From Terebella lapidaria (taxonomy: Eukaryota > Annelida > Polychaeta > Terebellida > Terebellidae): a stretch of DNA of 64,000 bases. Location of the stretch: assembly GCA_949152475.1 (NCBI GenBank), contig OX424562.1, forward strand, positions 20,770,209 through 20,834,208. The letters are read 5' to 3'. Position numbers and translations under genes: made by a program. Of this stretch, positions 25,823 to 38,215 are shown in pieces; the first letter of the stretch is position 1; the number at the start of each line of letters is the position of its first letter. The notes below the pieces were generated by a model that had not been told where the DNA came from, ran no database searches, and saw only the letters and a program-made list of their open reading frames with translations.

Positions 25823-28800
25823 CTGTAGGGGAAATAAAAAACATAAAGTGCATTTTTATGCAGCAGAGTGTTTAATTCGTTGCAGTTTGTGATGCGTAAA
25901 TGTACAGTTTACAACTTGAATACGTACCATACACTATGGGGTTGACGCAAGAATTCGATACAGCGAATATGAACAATCCTCTTTGAACTTTTTGGTTGAC
26001 CCGTTGTGCAGATCTCCTATGTAGTCAAAGAATTATGGAATTAACCACTCAGGGAGTGCTCATCATGCATTCGTGGAGATCAATATGTTGGATTTCATAA
26101 TAACTCATGTATTTTGATTTCACTTACGGATCGAACCACCACCAGGACAGTATTACAAAATACGGCGTCCAGCAAATGATGAAAACAGCCACTGTAGATG
26201 AGAGATGTCATTAGTATGAACTGGATATTTGTCAAAGAAAGACCTGAGAATGGGCGTGACACTTTGTCACCTCAAATTACCAATTTCCTGGTAATTTTAT
26301 CGCGGTATCATTTGCTATGGATTGCATAACATAGAATCGATTCTGATCTTTCCTCACCAATGACGATAGTCATCTTGAGAGTATTCAACTTGGCTTTCTG
26401 TATCCTGTTACTGCCATAGCGCCTAATTGAATCCTGAGATGAGCTGCTGCGCGTGGATCTGGGACCTCCATTCACGACACCTGTCAGAAGAGGAGCACAA
26501 ACATCTCAATCACCTCCAATCTATTCACAACAGCTTAACGTATTCACCTCATATCATATAACTACCGATGTATCCATATATGAAATCGCTGGACTGAACT
26601 TCCTTTAACAGAATTCTAGATTGAAGAGCGTGTAAATATGCCGTAGGTTTCTCATCACACTTTGAAATTGGCGGGTCCTTTTACATTTTTTTTTTCAAAA
26701 CTAAGAGTGAACTCAATACACCTGATTGTTAAACCACTGGCAATTGAAGACAACACCACATACAAACTTTAGTGATACTGACCGAGTCTGTCGCCTGAGC
26801 GCCGACTGATCTCGACCAGGATGAGCGAGTAGCAGGCAATGATGGTGACCAGTGGGATCAGGTACATGACAAAGATGTTGAAGAGGTTGTAGGCCAGCTC
26901 ATGGTCGGAGGATGGAAAGAAGTGGAAGGTTACACACTGGTTGAACCAAGGGTAGTCCGGGTGCTGCTCCTGGTGGAAAATTACACTCTGTTCCGGGTAG
27001 AAATGGGGTGGATAAATTGAATATGTATTATTCAGCCAGAATTAGGTCAGGTATCGTCAATGGTTTTTTTTTTATGTGGGAATGTATATTATGAACGTAA
27101 TACATCTGCACACCTACCGCTTCCCATAGCATTTCAATTGCAAATTCATAACCAAACTCGATTTGCGTTGCAAGTTATGTATAAAGCATTGAATAGGGAG
27201 AGAGACAATTTAATCGATAGGCCGATCTCTGGATGGAACAGAGCCTTCATGATTCATAGGAAAAGCAAAATCCTCGCTCGAAGATTAAACGTTGGTTAGA
27301 ACAAGTCCAAATCAATACCACCAGACAATTATGTCATAGCGACTCAGGCATTTACATGTGTGGATAAAGGGGTTAGAACATGGAGGTAGGAGTGTGCAAA
27401 CTTGTGATGTACATGACATATAACATACTGAGTTTGGGTACAGTACTCTGAACCCAACACCATTTTGTCTTGTGTTGAGATTAACCTCTGATACTGTTTG
27501 TATGCATGTATGACCTCTCAACAATCGTTTTACACCAACCACTCAAACTGATTCATATTCATTCTATTTTTTGGCACTCCTCTCATACTTTCCAGGATCA
27601 CGGTGGCTTGGCGTTACGCGTTATTCAGGGAGCGCCGCATAAAATCGTGAGTATTACGCGTTATTCGTGAGGAAACGACAGGACACGACATAGGTTCCCA
27701 CTTCAAATGAGGAGAATCATTGAAAAAGTTCATTTTCTTCCTAACATTTTGTTTCCCGGAGCATCCCAATAAGAAGACATCACGTATGCTACTATGAATT
27801 ACTTGCATACATCGTTATATTTACGAAAATTGACACACAGTTCGTGACAACACCCGCACGCTTGCGACTTGTTTGTGAAATATTATCGGCTATCAATTGA
27901 AACCAACAAAGTGCATGTTGGTAAATCATGGAATGCTCGGAGAAATCTTTTTTTATTGCTACAGCATGCAACCAGTTTTTTAATCGATTATTTTATTAAC
28001 TGAGAAGCTTTTCATGGTTACGCGTATCAGCCTGAGGGAGAAAACGTGCACACGCGTTACAGCATGAGGAAACATGTGTCTGAGCGTTGTCGCTGATGGT
28101 AGAGCTGGTAATGCATACATAGATATTTTTTGAGGCTGCACATGTTCCAAGTACTGACGATACCTCTCATTTATCATTATCCTCCATATGTTCCTCCCAA
28201 TCTTCATAAATCTTCATAAATTGACAATACTAAGAGTCTTTCGTGTCTTTTACACAAAAGCTCACCAAGTGAAAACAGTATCTCTTGAACTTGAATTTAT
28301 TCCATCAATTGAGCAGTAAAACTGGAGAAAATCGCAATAAAAAAGAAATATCACAACCTCAACAAAATATTTACTCATGCACATACGCGTAATGCCTTCA
28401 CGCAAATCGCGTAAAGTATAGCAAATAATCAAATGACACATTCAACGTAGATGCGTGCCGCTTGCGACCATTGTGAAACATTTTGAAGACAGGCACATGT
28501 GAAGCACATACTATCAATATCATAGACCTCTCATTCTATGTACAATAATGCCGATATATAACATTTTCAACCCCAAAACCGGCTGTCAAAGCAAAATTGA
28601 CAGATATTGTGCAGTCGAAGGTATCACTACACTGGCTTATTTATTCAATTTAAACTCTCAACAACAATCATAAATATGTGTAATGTTCCGTGCAAACCCG
28701 AATCCGACATTTCAAAGCGGTAAAATTAGCGAAATTGTATGTATCAACCAGAGGCTACCATTTCCTAACGAATAACGCGTAATACTCATAATTTCACGCG

Positions 28801-31800
28801 TCACTCCCTGAATAACGCGTAACGCCTAGCCACCGTGAGGATGCTCAATTGCTTCGAAACAACATCAGAAAAACACAACAAAGCATCCGAAAGCATTCTA
28901 CTCCAGAGAAAGGACGGCCGTAGTAAGATGACACGTACGTGGGAACTATTCATTTATATTATCACTGAGGGGTTTGTGAGTAGCAAACAAAACGTGAAGG
29001 TGTATCTACGTCATGGAGATAACTGATACAAATAACAAGTCCTTGATAAGGCCATATGAACGAAAACTATTCTGGTTGCACTCTTATCTCGAGGACACTG
29101 GATACTGGTTTTAAAAACGCATTTGATGGAGTGTCGTTTGCATTGACGATGCAGTGTAATTTCATTCTGCAATTTCCATTCTCTTTCATGAACAATATCA
29201 CGTGGTATATCAATTAAGGATTGCACATGAGGGTCTCACATTTCTTTGTCTGTTTGAAAGATGCCTCGAGTTTTAATTCATATCAGATTTTCTTATCAAA
29301 TATCACACTGTTGCACAGCATGTCACTGCACGATTTTAGTTACAGAAGTAATTTTGCGGCTATGACTGCATTGTGTGTTCTGGGGGTAATTATATACTTG
29401 TTTCGGCGAAAGTTTGAGTGATCAAAGTTCGAGCGATAGAGGTCAGTGTCGCCTCCACGAGGAGGCGACATATTCAAGTATGATAAACCGGCCCTGCTAT
29501 CTTATGGCAGCATTTGTTTGAAAACAAATATTGGTCTCAACAACCAGATGGAAACAATAATTAAAAATATCTCCGTTAGTTTGTATAACGTTTTTCAGTT
29601 CATTGATGCGTAATAAGCGTGAAATATTGGGAGTACTTCGATAGTTTTTAGCGATCAGATAGCGATTTTATACTCGGCACAGGTGACCGTGCACAGTGCT
29701 ATGCAGAACACCAAATATGTTGTTATGCAAGTCGACTACTATATGCCTCTGAATATAGGGGCCCAAGTGTACAAGTTAAATTTATGTAGCATGCTTAATT
29801 TATATTGACGATGTACCGTGCATTTTTTATCAGTATGGGAGCTCTATACTTTGATTTTTCTGTTTACTTTGTTTACACCGGTTTTTGAAGATATTTTCAC
29901 GATGCTAAATGTTATCGTTTCAAAACTTGGCATACTTCACCTGGGAGTCTAACAGCAATTTTCTACCAAGTTTCAGACTGCTAGCGCAAAAAGTGAAGAA
30001 GTTGGCAATCTACCTCAATGTTAAATTTCAGCCCACACCAGAATCTAGCGAATCTGAACATATTCAAATACTTGATCTTGTTTACATCCATCAGGATTCG
30101 AAGTATTATTGTTATTTTGGATCACAAGACACATTGGGCGTATTCTACATAAACATGTTGATTTCAAAAGATTGCTTCGCTACAAAACTGAGCAACTGCA
30201 CAAAATTGTGCGGGGACCCAGAAATTAAAGCACAGGGATAAATTTAACATTTGGTTGATTGCCAACTTTATCAATTTTCTCGATAAAAGTCTGAAATTTG
30301 GTAAAAAAAAATTGCCGTTCGACTCGCTGGTGAAGTAGGCCAAGTTATAGAATGATACCATTCAGCATCGCAAAAATATCAACGAAAAACCGAGTAAACG
30401 AGTTAGAAAAATCAGAGTATAGGGGTTTCGATTTGATATGGGTCTCGAAATTGTTTCATTTTGGGTCTGGATTTCCTAATCCACAGAATAGTGGGAACCA
30501 TGTGAATATAATTGCAGTATGTCATGACGTCAGAAGTCCAGTCTACATTACACTTCCCATAAGCACTGCTAACAGACGTGTCTTTTACCACATTTCCTGG
30601 CGATTACTTGTCGTTGATTTGAGTAACGATATTGAGTTCTTTAAATCGGAGTATTGAGTTCTTTAAATCGAAGATAAGTGATTATCTTTTATTTTCTAGC
30701 ACTTTTGATTTGTCAGAAATATTGACGCTTACGTGATAGCCAAGCATTTGAGACCACATACCTGAGTGCCCTCTGGTGATAGGTGATATTCCTACTCCTG
30801 ATATGAATACATTCTCCAGCCTGGCATGATGATTATTCCTACACGCAAATCTATTTATATAAATTTATTCTTCAGTGAAGGAATGACGTTTGTGTTTTCT
30901 ACGAAAGCTCAGAGAGATCATTTAGGGTTTTTTTTTCGTTATGTTATTCCTGATTCCTGAGAAATATTTTCTAGATCCCGACAAACATATTTTTATTTTT
31001 TTTACTTCATTTGTTTAAATTTCCGATTTGATAAAGTAACCTACATTTCAACTTTTGTATTTTTCAACTGAAATTCAATTGAATTTTATATGTATATATA
31101 TTTTAAATATTCGACTTTAAATACTGGACTTTTGTAAATTTCGATTTTTTTTTATTTCTTGAATTTTCAACTTTTTAAATTTCGAAATTGAATCAGTTTC
31201 GACAGTTCGATCCGTGGGAGCGTGGCTGTGTGCAATATATAGGTCTGGATGTATGGCCAGGTTCGCAAAAAAAATGTTTTCTTTTTATCTCCACCATACC
31301 TACTATATAAAATTTCTGTCTCTAAACTGGTAGTTGAGACGCCAGAGTATTTTCGCAATGCCTATCGAAGCTAGGTACATGTATATTATTTACAAGAGAT
31401 TCCATCCACTCTCCAATTTATAAGTTTCTGGAATGTAACGGATCATAGGTGCTCTGCGCAGGTTTATGAGCATAAAATTCCGACCGTGGTTGCGGATCAA
31501 AGCGGGATTAAATACTTCCGTGGTTGTCTCGTAAATCATTCAATCCCCCCCCCCCCCCCTCGCCGCGATCACTCATGTAAATACTTAATTTCGTTGCAGT
31601 ATTGATTTTTCCATTTAAAATCTAAATGCAATTTACCCGATTTTATCATCTAATCCAACGAAAATACGCACATGTACACACTAGTTATATATATATGCGC
31701 TCGATTTGTCCAAGAAATCCTCCTATCACGCTAATTTCAATGTGAGTTCCTGGTGGAGACCGTTTGAGTTTGTTGACATAACCGCCACTGTCGGTGCTTT

Positions 31801-34800
31801 TTATCCCATGATGCAACACGATTTAATATCATTCGTAAAATCATTCATCATTCGTACATGTTAAAGCATAAACTATAGGTGAGGTAAGAGATAACTCTGA
31901 GTGGCGCACGAAACAAAACAAGAGCAGCTGCTAACTATGTCAAATGTTTCATTTATCCAACTAATTCACCATAGTCTGTTTCGTGCCCGATTTTTCTGAG
32001 GTCTTCGGGGGTACTTTTTGATTTGTAACAAATAGTGTTTTTCTCCAAGCCTAAATATTTTCCCCTCAATTTTAACATTATGAATCCTGACTTGAATGCT
32101 TGGCTAAAGTGGACTAGTATCGGATGAAGAGCGCGGCGCAGGCTTGAGAATAATTGGTATAAGTTGAGATTATAAAGAGTTGTGTACGTGTGCATTACAT
32201 ACAGTGCCATCCATTATTTTGGAGCCACTTTAGTGAGGTTTTGATAACCACAATTTGGTATTGCAGTCAAAGATTATGAATGTATATCCTCAATAAACCC
32301 AGTGACAAAACGTACAGGCAACTTTTGGGTTACAATAAGAGTGATAGCCGTAACGATTTGATTGGATCTTCCACTTGTTCTGGATCATATAGGATCACCT
32401 GTGTGGTCATGTGGCACTTCAGAATTTATATTTGGTAGTCCAGATTCTCAGAATGTTGAAAAAATAAAAGACAAGTACATCATACATCAATATACCATCG
32501 GCTGCACAACAGTTTGAAATGTGTCACTACTTTTTGGTGGCTCCGAATTAATGGATGGCAGTGTACAATTGTGTAGTCTCTCGTATGTACAATTGCGTAG
32601 TCCCTCGTATGTAACTCGTCAGTGCATATCGCTTATGCTTACACACACCTCGCACCCCGGAATTTCAATCACTGTTCCACTCTTCCCGTTAATTTGTGCC
32701 ATTCACAGTATATCAACATAGTGATGAATGTATGCTCGAAAATTCTCTGTCCCTGTGTTATATTCACTTCCAAAAAGAGACGTGCGATGTATCTTGAGAA
32801 TATCTCGGTTTTTAAGAGTCTAAGCATCTAATATATGTATCTCATCTACTGACGGGATACTTTTTGGTCTAGAAGTGGCCTAAAATGGATAGTAATGCAA
32901 TTTGGGCCGAAAATTTTTTTTTTCTTCGACCCGTCGAAAATTCAAAATGGCCGCCATACACAGGCCGGCGATTCAAGGGCAACCAAACTTATACACATCA
33001 CAGAGGTACATAACGAGAATCTTTTGATACAAAAATCTCAAATCTGATCACACAGTTTTTGAGAAAATGGCCGCCAAAGTTCAAAACTGACCGTTTTTCG
33101 ACGAAAACGGCCGCCATTTTGAAAAAAATTGCAAAAAATAAAAAAAAAACTAAAAAATACCTCCTTCTCAAATTATTTTAAGGTATCTTCTCCCAAATTT
33201 TCAGAAAGATTGGACCGTAAATTTTAGAGATAAAAATGTGGACGGACGACGCCGCCGACGACGACAACGGACGGACGGACGACGGACGCAACGCCACGGC
33301 AATAGGTTATCGGACCATAGGTTCGGTAACCTAAAAAAAGTATCACTGCTTCTACCTCGATATTCAGCTAGTCAGTCACAGACATCTAACATACTTTTGG
33401 ATCTAGTCGCGGAGGCATTCCACATCTATTTTAATCAGTTGTGGTTTAAACCTGGCTCTATCTTTTTTCTGAATCCATACATTTTAAGATGTACTTACGA
33501 TATACATGTATTTATTGCACCTGTACATCCTAAAAATAGATGAAGATCGTGTAACGCAGTTTGGATTTTCAATCAAGAGAAGCTATAGACTTGTATTTCC
33601 ACGCGATCAGAAGAAGTGGTCATACTACTGTGAATGAATTATTTTCCCTTCTACATGATCTAGTTTCATGAATAAGAACATTCTTCATTTTTGTATTGTT
33701 TTGTTAAACTACACGTAAATGATGAACCTGTGAACTGATTGTAGTTCACGTGCATGTTCCTCAATACGGAATCCTATATGTGGGGCTCGAAAAATAACAT
33801 AAACCGGTAAGACGATCGATATATTGTCAAGGGAGAAATCGAGGCTACGACAATCTCATCTACTGACGGGATATTGGATGATATATACTTTTTTCTTCAG
33901 AGGTTTTCAATGATGATATAAAAGACGTTGATATCGTATCCCTTCGCAATCGATATCACGTTATTCAATCGATGTGCACAATATTGCGACATAAATGGAA
34001 TGTGGAACATTTTTCAATTAGAGATGTGACGTACGGACAATGTGTGTATTCTGATCTTGTTTTACGAACAGATACGAATGTCATAGTTCCGAAAGCAATA
34101 ATAGAAACCGGGAGACAGAGGAATTGGTATTCCAAGAATGAATCCATCGACGATATTCACATATTCAGTGTAGGTAGATACATCTGAGTCAATCTATAAT
34201 TATCATCGCAAGGTCATGTGCATATCACACACGCCCAGTCCTCTAGTGTGCAGTCAGGTGTTCCAAACGAGGAGATGCACCTGCCGTGATATCCACACGG
34301 GCAAATGGATACGCAAATATCGCACATAATCAGGTTATGCACAAGGATGGGACTGTCCATTTCGAGGAAAGGACAAAAATATCCGAAGGGGATAAGAAGT
34401 TGTTCGAGACTCAATTGATTCTTCTATATCAACGGTTTGATAGAAATAGCGCCGCCAGTCTCAACGAATAGTATTGACGATGAGAATTCTAGCATGCCAA
34501 CAGTATCGTATTTGATTAATTATTCAGCACTTTATCATTTCAATAGTTTTAATCGTTATGTAAGTGTTTCAATAAAACGCATTTCGTTCATAGCGAAACA
34601 AATATTACTCTCATAATTTTTAATTAGCTCTTCGGTTATCCAAGGGGGTGGTCTGAATATTCCAATACTCATGGTGCTGTAAAATTTGAACCACTCATTC
34701 ATGATATCGACAAGCTACGAGTACCATATCAGTGTACAGCTGGGTTTGTATGTACATGATGTGAATTAAAATAATGTTGCACCAGTATCGAGTGCACTTT

Positions 34801-36167
34801 CAAACTATGTTGACCCTTTCGTGGGGGAAAACACATAAAAAACAAAGAATGAACGATCCAGTGCTGGCATAATCACCGATGATGTTACTGAACGATATGC
34901 AAAGACAGTAGTTTAACAGAGCAAGAAGGACAGCCATACTAATATATTACTGGGTTATACAGATTCGCAGCCATAATAATTATATAGAATAACAATCATG
35001 CTTCACGTGGAAACACTGCGTGTATTTTAGGACAAAACTGAAGAAAAACAGGTGTGCAGTTGTCAACAGGGAGATTCTTGGACTACTCTGCCAAGAATAG
35101 AGCAGTCAGGTCAGTGGAACAAACATATCGATGTCTTCGTTAAAGCCTTTACCGCCTGCGAATCTAAATCAAGCAGAAGCGATGGCTTCATTAAAGCCTT
35201 ACATTGGCTTTGAGTTCCACGGGATAACAAAAGTGGTCACATCAAGAATATTATTTTCTGAGAATCCTTTATAGGCTAATAGACTAGTATAATGTGGGCT
35301 GAATTTTGCCTGACCCTGGACTTTTAGATTGGAAAACAGACTTTGCTTTGTTCGTTCGGAATGCTTTGTACTGGTTCCATGTTTATGCATTGGGATGACT
35401 GAAATCCCTTGGGCACATATTATGGGGGAAAAAAACATACATCAATAAAATGAGTTTATTAGATGTTGTGTTTAATTTGCATAGAATTATTAATTTTATC
35501 ATCATTTATATTTGTCTAAATGGGTCATATTGCGCATGTGTTTATTCTACTCATGTGTACTGTATATGATGAAAAATATTTGCATATGGATGTACATATA
35601 TCAACTATATCCTGCTCTTTTGGCAGTATCATCGTGCAGTATTATAAGCTAACTAACCTGTGGAATGCTGGCGATGACGCTGAAGAACCATGCGAGCATC
35701 AACATAAGTTTACCCCGACTCCCTGCGTCGTTCAGACTTAGCGGTCGCGTGATAGAGAAGTATCGGTCAAGACTTATAGCAATCAGGATGAAAGAACTCA
35801 GGTAGAAGCCGAAGGTCCGACAGAACATGAAAATCCGACAGCCGGCGTCGCCAGCCTTCCACGAGACCGTCGCGTGCCATCCGACCTCGAGTGGCATCAT
35901 CACAAATGTCACGATAAGGTCGGCCACTGACAGGTGAAGAATGAACATGTTGACGCGCGACCTTCGTTTCTTGTTTCTGCACAGTGTTATGAACACGGTG
36001 AGATTGCCCACGGCCGCGATGACGAAGAGTATACCGTAGATGACCATCGATACCAGGTTGTCCGCGCTGAACACCATCTCCCGTGGGAGCACTGAGGAGT
36101 TGGAGACGGTCGAGGAAATTCTGTACCAGAGAGAGTCAGCTTCCGTTGCGTTAGACATGACCTCCAT
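25506..36167 (-). CDS. GnRH/AKH/corazonin-family G protein-coupled receptor, six coding exons
   Basis: This is a plasma-membrane receptor for a short amidated neuropeptide of the GnRH/adipokinetic hormone/corazonin superfamily. Coding exons on the minus strand are 36167-35658, 26987-26783, 26480-26358, 26191-26128, 26016-25928 and 25822-25506. All junctions are GT-AG and the phases agree (0, 1, 1, 2, 1), giving 435 codons, a usual length for the family. Visible landmarks in order: N-glycosylation sites near the start (NAT, NSS), TM1 with GN, TM2 LSVADL, TM3 ending SLDRYF, extracellular loop 2 with QCVTF, TM5 ending EISRRS, TM6 with CWTPY, and TM7 NSCVNPIVYG. The loop-2 and TM5 wording and the GNxxV/SLDRY context resemble insect AKH receptors and GnRH receptors more than opsins or amine receptors. 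The start sits in a strong ACCATGG context. Upstream untranslated exons cannot be excluded. Which of the three ligand types it binds cannot be told from sequence by eye. Confidence 0.93.
25928..26016 (-). CDS. Receptor coding exon 5 (extracellular loop 3 and TM7)
   Basis: This 89-nt exon has an ACATAG acceptor and a TATG|GTACGT donor (in phase 2, out phase 1). It encodes extracellular loop 3 and TM7 with the NSCVNPIVY form of the NPxxY motif. The split glycine codon is completed by exon 6. Confidence 0.9.
26128..26191 (-). CDS. Receptor coding exon 4 (TM6)
   Basis: This 64-nt microexon has a CATCTACAG acceptor and a GATCC|GTAAGT donor (in phase 1, out phase 2). It encodes the rest of TM6 with the CWTPY switch motif, followed by an unusual run of three tryptophans (SWWWFD) where relatives usually have WYWF. 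It is too short to stand out as an open frame. Confidence 0.9.
26358..26480 (-). CDS. Receptor coding exon 3 (intracellular loop 3)
   Basis: This 123-nt exon lies between CTGACAG and ATTG|GTGAGG, with phase 1 on both sides. It encodes the basic, serine-rich third intracellular loop and the start of TM6 (KAKLNTLKMTIVI), the G protein-contacting part of the receptor. The KxxTLKMT wording is typical of the family. Confidence 0.9.
26783..26987 (-). CDS. Receptor coding exon 2 (extracellular loop 2 and TM5)
   Basis: This 205-nt exon lies between an ACAG acceptor and a CTCG|GTCAGT donor, entering in phase 0 and leaving in phase 1. It begins SVIFH, carries the loop-2 cysteine in FNQCVTF, and runs through TM5 to EISRRS. 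This stretch is the most diagnostic for the GnRH/AKH/corazonin receptor family. A decayed copy of the exon is at about 12.52-12.69 kb. Confidence 0.93.
27599..28837. mobile_element. Transib-like non-autonomous transposon
   Basis: This 1239-bp element lies in receptor intron 1. It has inverted ends about 80 bp long starting CACGGTGGC and a 5-bp flanking duplication AGGAT (27594-27598 and 28838-28842). Transib elements make 5-bp duplications and have CACWRTG-like ends, related to the RAG heptamer CACAGTG. CACGGTG differs at one base. 'ACGCGTTATTC' recurs in both arms. No transposase frame was found. Confidence 0.7.
29447..29470. repeat. Perfect 10-bp GC-rich hairpin
   Basis: TGTCGCCTCC and GGAGGCGACA are separated by ACGA in otherwise AT-rich intron sequence. 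Function unknown. Confidence 0.7.
29845..30425. mobile_element. Fold-back MITE of about 580 bp in receptor intron 1
   Basis: 29.86-30.03 kb and 30.23-30.42 kb are inverted copies, roughly 75% alike by eye ('gttggcaatc', 'aacttggc...acttcacc'). Because of this, opposite-strand frames in the two arms give similar peptides. No duplication was identified at the ends. Confidence 0.6.
30430..32838. other. Receptor intron 1, unassigned part
   Basis: AT-rich sequence with T-rich runs at 30.93-31.17 kb and a 14-C run. I see no coding signal. Confidence 0.4.
32860..33330 (+). repeat. Dispersed repeat ending in the GGTTATCGGACC hairpin
   Basis: The start 'ttcaaaatggccgcc' and 'ggccggcgattcaagggcaa' match 45.1 and 47.43 kb. 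The end has a GACGGACGAC tract and a hairpin (GGTTATCGGACC, ATA, GGTTCGGTAACC) followed by an A-rich tail. It belongs to the same superfamily as the left end of the 50.5-kb element. It lies in receptor intron 1. Confidence 0.6.
33400..34380. repeat. Receptor-intron copy of the 23.6-25.0 kb segment
   Basis: This is collinear with 23.59-24.96 kb but shorter. The word 'atctcatctactgacggga' occurs here at about 33847 and 1 kb upstream at about 32839, which could be a duplication made by insertion of the intervening repeats. Confidence 0.5.
34480..35657. other. Receptor intron 1, donor-proximal part
   Basis: Nothing recognised apart from the exon-1 donor at its end. 'gtttaataaaacgcattt'-like A-rich words are not in a gene context. 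Confidence 0.4.
35658..36167 (-). CDS. Receptor coding exon 1 (N-terminus to TM4)
   Basis: The exon holds 170 codons from an ATG in ACCATGG context to a CAG|GTTAGT donor in phase 0. It encodes the glycosylated N-terminus, TM1 (about residues 42-64), TM2 with LSVADL, TM3 with the SLDRYF version of the DRY motif, and most of TM4 ending SVIASIPQ. It resumes at exon 2, 8.7 kb away. Confidence 0.95.
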
Positions 36168-36929
36168 GGTAAACTTTGGAAGAACGGTACTTTCGCCGTC
36201 AGTTGTTGTATGTAAATGTAGACCAACGAGTGTCCTTTCGGCTAATGGGCGTTAGTATCCCGGTTCAAAACAATATATTCCAACGTTTCGCGTATTTATT
36301 ATTTATTTTCACCACTTGGAAGTTCAGTTGCGTTTTAAAGTCATGTTATTTTGTTTGGTTATTGGAGTGAAATATTTATTCCAAAGATCAGTCTTGATGC
36401 TCAAAGCTCACTTTTGACTCTCGTTGCGCTCTCCGCTCACCACCCAACGATCAATGACAAATTCTGTTTGAACTGCTCCAATGTGTATATAATACAACAC
36501 AAACTGAACATTTGTCGAAATCAATCGTTAAACATCGACGAAATGTTATTTGTTTTCAGCGTTCAAGGACATTCACTTTCACTTGCGTTTATTGAAGTGC
36601 ACAGAATTGTTTAAATTTCGATCAGAAGCGATCTATATCCGACAAGTTTTGTTTATCCGCACATCGAACGATTTTTTGTCGCGTTGTGTTTTCTTTTTCC
36701 GAACCGTTAATTGCAGTCCACATATTTTCGAGTACCCATTGCAAAACTCCATTCCTTACCGATTAGGATCTTCCAAGCCTGAAGCACACACACAACAAAA
36801 ACACAGTACAGTCTACGAAAATTGTTGATGCGAGCCTCGACCTTTGCATGGCCGTGTCTCCTCAACCTGTTGATAACGTTCACACACAACACCTGCGTAG
36901 AGAGCAGCTATAAAGCTGTTGTTTGCGTG

Positions 36930-37260
36930 ACTCAAAACTCGTCAAGAGTATACCCCGCCGCCAGCAAGCGAGAGTATCGCCCATGGGTGTGCTCTCGCCA
37001 CCAGGCTGAGCGTGTCACTGAATCCACCAGCTCCCTCCGTTCGAGATGGAGCGAGATGGGGATGTAGCTTTTACCCTGGTCGCACGATCGCTCGGAGAGC
37101 GTCAAGTCCCAATTCACTTGCAGCGGCTCATTTGGACCTGTTAGCAAGTGACACGCGGAGCAGGGTCCAATCGTGGAAGCGGCCTTGCTTGGCCACTCGT
37201 CCTTGCGACACACAAGTCATCTTTGGGTGCGTCCGGTTGCTCTTCAATACTTAGTAATTT
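36930..37260. promoter_or_regulatory. GC-richer island upstream of the receptor gene
   Basis: About 330 bp, visibly richer in G+C and CpG than anything nearby, begins about 0.75 kb upstream of the receptor start codon. It could hold the promoter or a 5' non-coding exon of the minus-strand receptor gene. No TATA box on that strand or other motif makes the call firm. Confidence 0.3.
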
Positions 37261-37736
37261 CGACGGCTCACTTTTGACGTTCATTATCCAGGGTCCGTTA
37301 AGAAGTCAAAAGTGCCTCGTTAGGGTGTGCAATGCCTAATTGCCAGGTAGGTGATTTGTCACCGGAGAAAGATGGAACGTTTCTCCATATTCTTCGTGCG
37401 GAATGGAAGCCACGGTTCAGATTCTGCGCCTTAATATTCCCAATTATATAAATCTCGCGAGGAATGTGGAAGAAGGTATGTATGGTATTTCCCGTATTCC
37501 GCAGGTGCGTAATTGCGCGAAACACAAACACAAGTTTTAAGTTGCCGGACGGAAAAAAATCTAATTGTTAATATACAAAATTTGAGAAATGCGCCTGCTT
37601 CTATAGATGAAAATACTTACCATACTTCCGCGCATTTCAGAGCATGTTGTTATGATCGCAATAATGCCATTTTTTTCCTTTTTCATGTTTTTTAAACTCG
37701 CCGTTTATAAGGGCATTCACATATATGAGCAGCATA

Positions 37737-37769
37737 CTTGCAAACCCCATCGCGGATAGGGTTTGCAAG
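37737..37769. repeat. 11-bp perfect inverted repeat
   Basis: CTTGCAAACCC and GGGTTTGCAAG are separated by 11 bp. No T-tract or other context suggests a function. Confidence 0.6.
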
Positions 37770-38099
37770 GACAGATATAAACCTAAAAGTGCATCCACTT
37801 GTAAGCGTAGTGTTGTTTTCAGCCCCCGGCTGGGATTCAAACTCAAACACAGTATGGGGCGCTTTACTATTTCGTACAGTAACAATTGGTGACTGGTCCA
37901 GTGACTCTGTCTTCCAATACCTCAAACCAACTACAGAAATTATGTTTCACACAGTTAGAGGGGGCTCCTTATCATATTAAAATACTTCTTGCCGATGCGT
38001 CTATTGTATAAGGAGTGCGTTATTTCAACGAAAGAACGCTCATTTGCAAATAAAGCACTGCATGGCCTAATAAAGAACGGCTTGACTACATACGTATTT

Positions 38100-38215
38100 T
38101 AAGTCCGTTAAAGAATTCGACATCGTGCCATCGCTAATAAAGAACTCCGGCCTTCGGCCGTCGTTCTTTATATTCGCGATGGCACTCTGTCTCATTCTTT
38201 AACTAGTACGTAATC
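38100..38215. repeat. Long perfect-loop hairpin, GTTCTTTAT arms
   Basis: 'gtgccatcgctaataaagaac' on the left pairs with its near-exact inverse on the right around a GC-rich CGGCCTTCGGCCG loop. Weaker pairing extends about 30 bp further on each side ('gttaaagaatt'). It is a fold-back unit of about 115 bp with a TTCG tip. Confidence 0.8.

Noticed and set aside
29909-30361. Two opposite-strand frames with similar peptides
   Set aside because: The similarity comes from the inverted arms of a fold-back element and does not indicate paralogous genes.
33238-33543. Frame starting MDGRRRRRRQRTDGRR
   Set aside because: The arginine-rich start is the translation of a GACGGACGAC microsatellite at the end of a dispersed repeat.
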